Positions 31,601-32,685 of a stretch of DNA of 32,685 bases are shown piece by piece (position 1 is the first letter of the stretch; each line of letters starts with the position of its first letter). Where the stretch lies: the NCBI RefSeq assembly GCF_004348535.1, contig NZ_SMJX01000070.1, positions 1-32,685 on the forward strand. The letters run 5' to 3'. Under the pieces are notes generated by a model that was given only the letters and a program-made list of their open reading frames with translations, ran no database searches and was not told the origin of the DNA. Origin of the DNA: Actinomadura sp. KC216. GTDB taxonomy: Bacteria; Actinomycetota; Actinomycetes; Streptosporangiales; Streptosporangiaceae. Made by a program: the position numbers and the translations under genes.

Positions 31601-32287
31601 ATGACCGAGACGACCCTTTCCGAGTGGACGGACCCGTCCGTCCTGCCGGTGGCCGAGGCCACCGCGCTGCTGGCCGGCGTGTCCTGGAAGCGGATGGTGA
31701 CGATCGGCGACAGCGTCGCCGAAGGCGTCCGCGAGCCCGCGCCCGGCTACCGCGATCTGTCGTGGGCCGACCGGGTCGAGGAGGCCCTCCGCCTGGTCAC
31801 GCCCGGGTTCACGGCCCTCAACCTGGGCCGCCGCGACCTCGTCGCCGCGCAGGTCGCGGCGGAGCAGCTCGCGCCCGCGCTGGCGTTCGGCCCCGACCTC
31901 GCGCTCGTCGCGGCCGGCGGCAACGACATGCTCCGCCCGCACTTCGACGAGGACGAGGTGCGCCGGGAGCTGACCGCCATCGTGTCCGCGCTCCGTGCCG
32001 CCGGCGCGGACGTCGTCACGATCGGCCTCCTCGACATCACCGTCGCCGGACTCGGCCCCTCCCGGTACCGGGACGTCATGTCGGCCCGGACGCGGCGGCT
32101 GAACGAGCTGGCGGCCGAGGTCGCCGCCGAGCACGGCGCCTGCCACGCCGCCAACCCCTACGACCATCCGGTCTCCGCCGACCCCGGCATCTACAGCGGC
32201 GACCGGCTGCACCTCAACGCCCGCGGGCACGCCTTCGCCGCGGCCAACACCGTCCGCGCGATGGCGGCCTACTTCGCGTCGGAGTAG
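31601..32287 (+). CDS. SGNH/GDSL-family hydrolase (228 aa) in the exporter operon
   Basis: An SGNH-fold esterase or acyl hydrolase. Block I is TIGDSVAEG, the Gly/Asn region is LNLGRRD, block III is GGNDM, and block V is DRLHLNARGH. There is no signal peptide. It follows the MFS gene by 11 bp with its own GGGGAGC site, so it should be induced with the pump, perhaps to deacylate or hydrolyse the same toxic ester (inference). It resembles the SGNH protein at 15599-16372 in the same order of motifs. Its last 19 bases overlap the convergent polymerase gene. Confidence 0.9.
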   Translation: MTETTLSEWTDPSVLPVAEATALLAGVSWKRMVTIGDSVAEGVREPAPGYRDLSWADRVEEALRLVTPGFTALNLGRRDLVAAQVAAEQLAPALAFGPDLALVAAGGNDMLRPHFDEDEVRRELTAIVSALRAAGADVVTIGLLDITVAGLGPSRYRDVMSARTRRLNELAAEVAAEHGACHAANPYDHPVSADPGIYSGDRLHLNARGHAFAAANTVRAMAAYFASE

Positions 32288-32685
32288 CGGTCCACCACCG
32301 CGATCTCCATCGGGAACACGACCGGCGTGTCGCCGAACAGCAGCCGCCGCGCCTCGCCCGCCGAGGCGTGCACGGCCGCGACGACGTCCCCGGCCAGCCC
32401 CGAGGGCGTGTGCACGATGACCTCGTCGTGCTGGAAGAACACCAGCCTGGCCTGGCCGATCGCCGTGAGGCGGCGGCGCAGCGACCCGAGAAGCGCGAGC
32501 GCCCAGTCGGCGGCCGTGGCCTGGACGACGAAGTTGCGGGTGAACCGGCCGCGGCTGCGCAGCGCCTGCGCGGCCGCGGCCACCGGCGCGTCGCCGTCGC
32601 CCGCCGCTGTCAGCTCGCGCCACCCGGCGGACGGCGGCGGGCACGTCCGCCCCAGCCGGGACCGGACGAGCCCCCCGCGCTCCCC
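32269..32685 (-). CDS. PolA-family DNA polymerase, C-terminal part (runs off the right edge)
   Basis: The visible 138 residues are the end of a family A DNA polymerase palm/fingers region. FTRNFVVQATAADWA matches the conserved helix that follows the O-helix region, and FFQHDEVIVHT is motif C (His-Asp-Glu), whose Asp binds the catalytic metal. The sequence looks like the actinobacterial bifunctional 3'-5' exonuclease/DNA polymerase rather than the main PolA, but the N-terminal part is outside the window and the call is partial. It overlaps the convergent SGNH gene by 19 bp. Confidence 0.88.
   Translation of the reverse strand, partial: GERGGLVRSRLGRTCPPPSAGWRELTAAGDGDAPVAAAAQALRSRGRFTRNFVVQATAADWALALLGSLRRRLTAIGQARLVFFQHDEVIVHTPSGLAGDVVAAVHASAGEARRLLFGDTPVVFPMEIAVVDRYSDAK

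Overview
The window is very GC-rich, densely coded DNA with GTG and TTG starts, ATGA/GTGA stop-start overlaps and apparently leaderless promoters. It carries a complete actinomycete 'conservon' and an actinobacterial PolA-type polymerase. I infer a filamentous actinomycete, probably Streptosporangiales (Actinomadura-like). The order-level guess comes from gene content only and is soft. The region looks chromosomal: no insertion sequence, integrase, tRNA, rRNA or CRISPR array was seen.

Layout. 1-574: gene-free apart from the start codon of a gene leaving to the left. It holds three head-to-tail copies of a 155-bp foldback repeat that end at a likely leaderless promoter. 575-4650: translationally coupled SWIM zinc-finger and DUF6493-type genes. 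4681-9131: housekeeping and stress genes: an alkyltransferase (ogt-like), an SDR oxidoreductase, a glutathione peroxidase-like protein, two 52-residue paralogous membrane miniproteins (one with a TTG start), a 98-residue protein and an LCP cell-wall ligase. 9336-15001: an ABC exporter converging on a 1207-residue protein with three AAA modules. 15237-16372: a STAS anti-sigma antagonist and an SGNH hydrolase.

16494-21458 (minus strand): complete conservon cvnA-B-C-D, made of a NIT-domain sensor kinase, roadblock/LC7, DUF742 and a Ras-like GTPase. 21459-22020 is a 562-bp divergent control region. 22021-29469 (plus strand): an eight-gene cluster with two paralogous importer modules, each one lipoprotein and two different permeases, followed by one ATPase and a PhzS-like FAD monooxygenase. 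The likely reading is that two related small molecules are imported using a common ATPase and one or both are oxidised by the monooxygenase. The substrate is unknown.

29479-32287: a TetR regulator divergent from an MFS (DHA2) exporter plus an SGNH hydrolase. The two copies of one operator motif lie exactly where they would block both promoters. The window ends inside the 3' part of a PolA-family DNA polymerase gene on the minus strand.

The least explained items are the duplicated importer with a single ATPase, the twin 52-residue proteins, the triple-AAA protein without recognisable partners, and the SWIM/DUF6493 pair behind the 155-bp repeats. All functions are read from motifs. No database search was possible.
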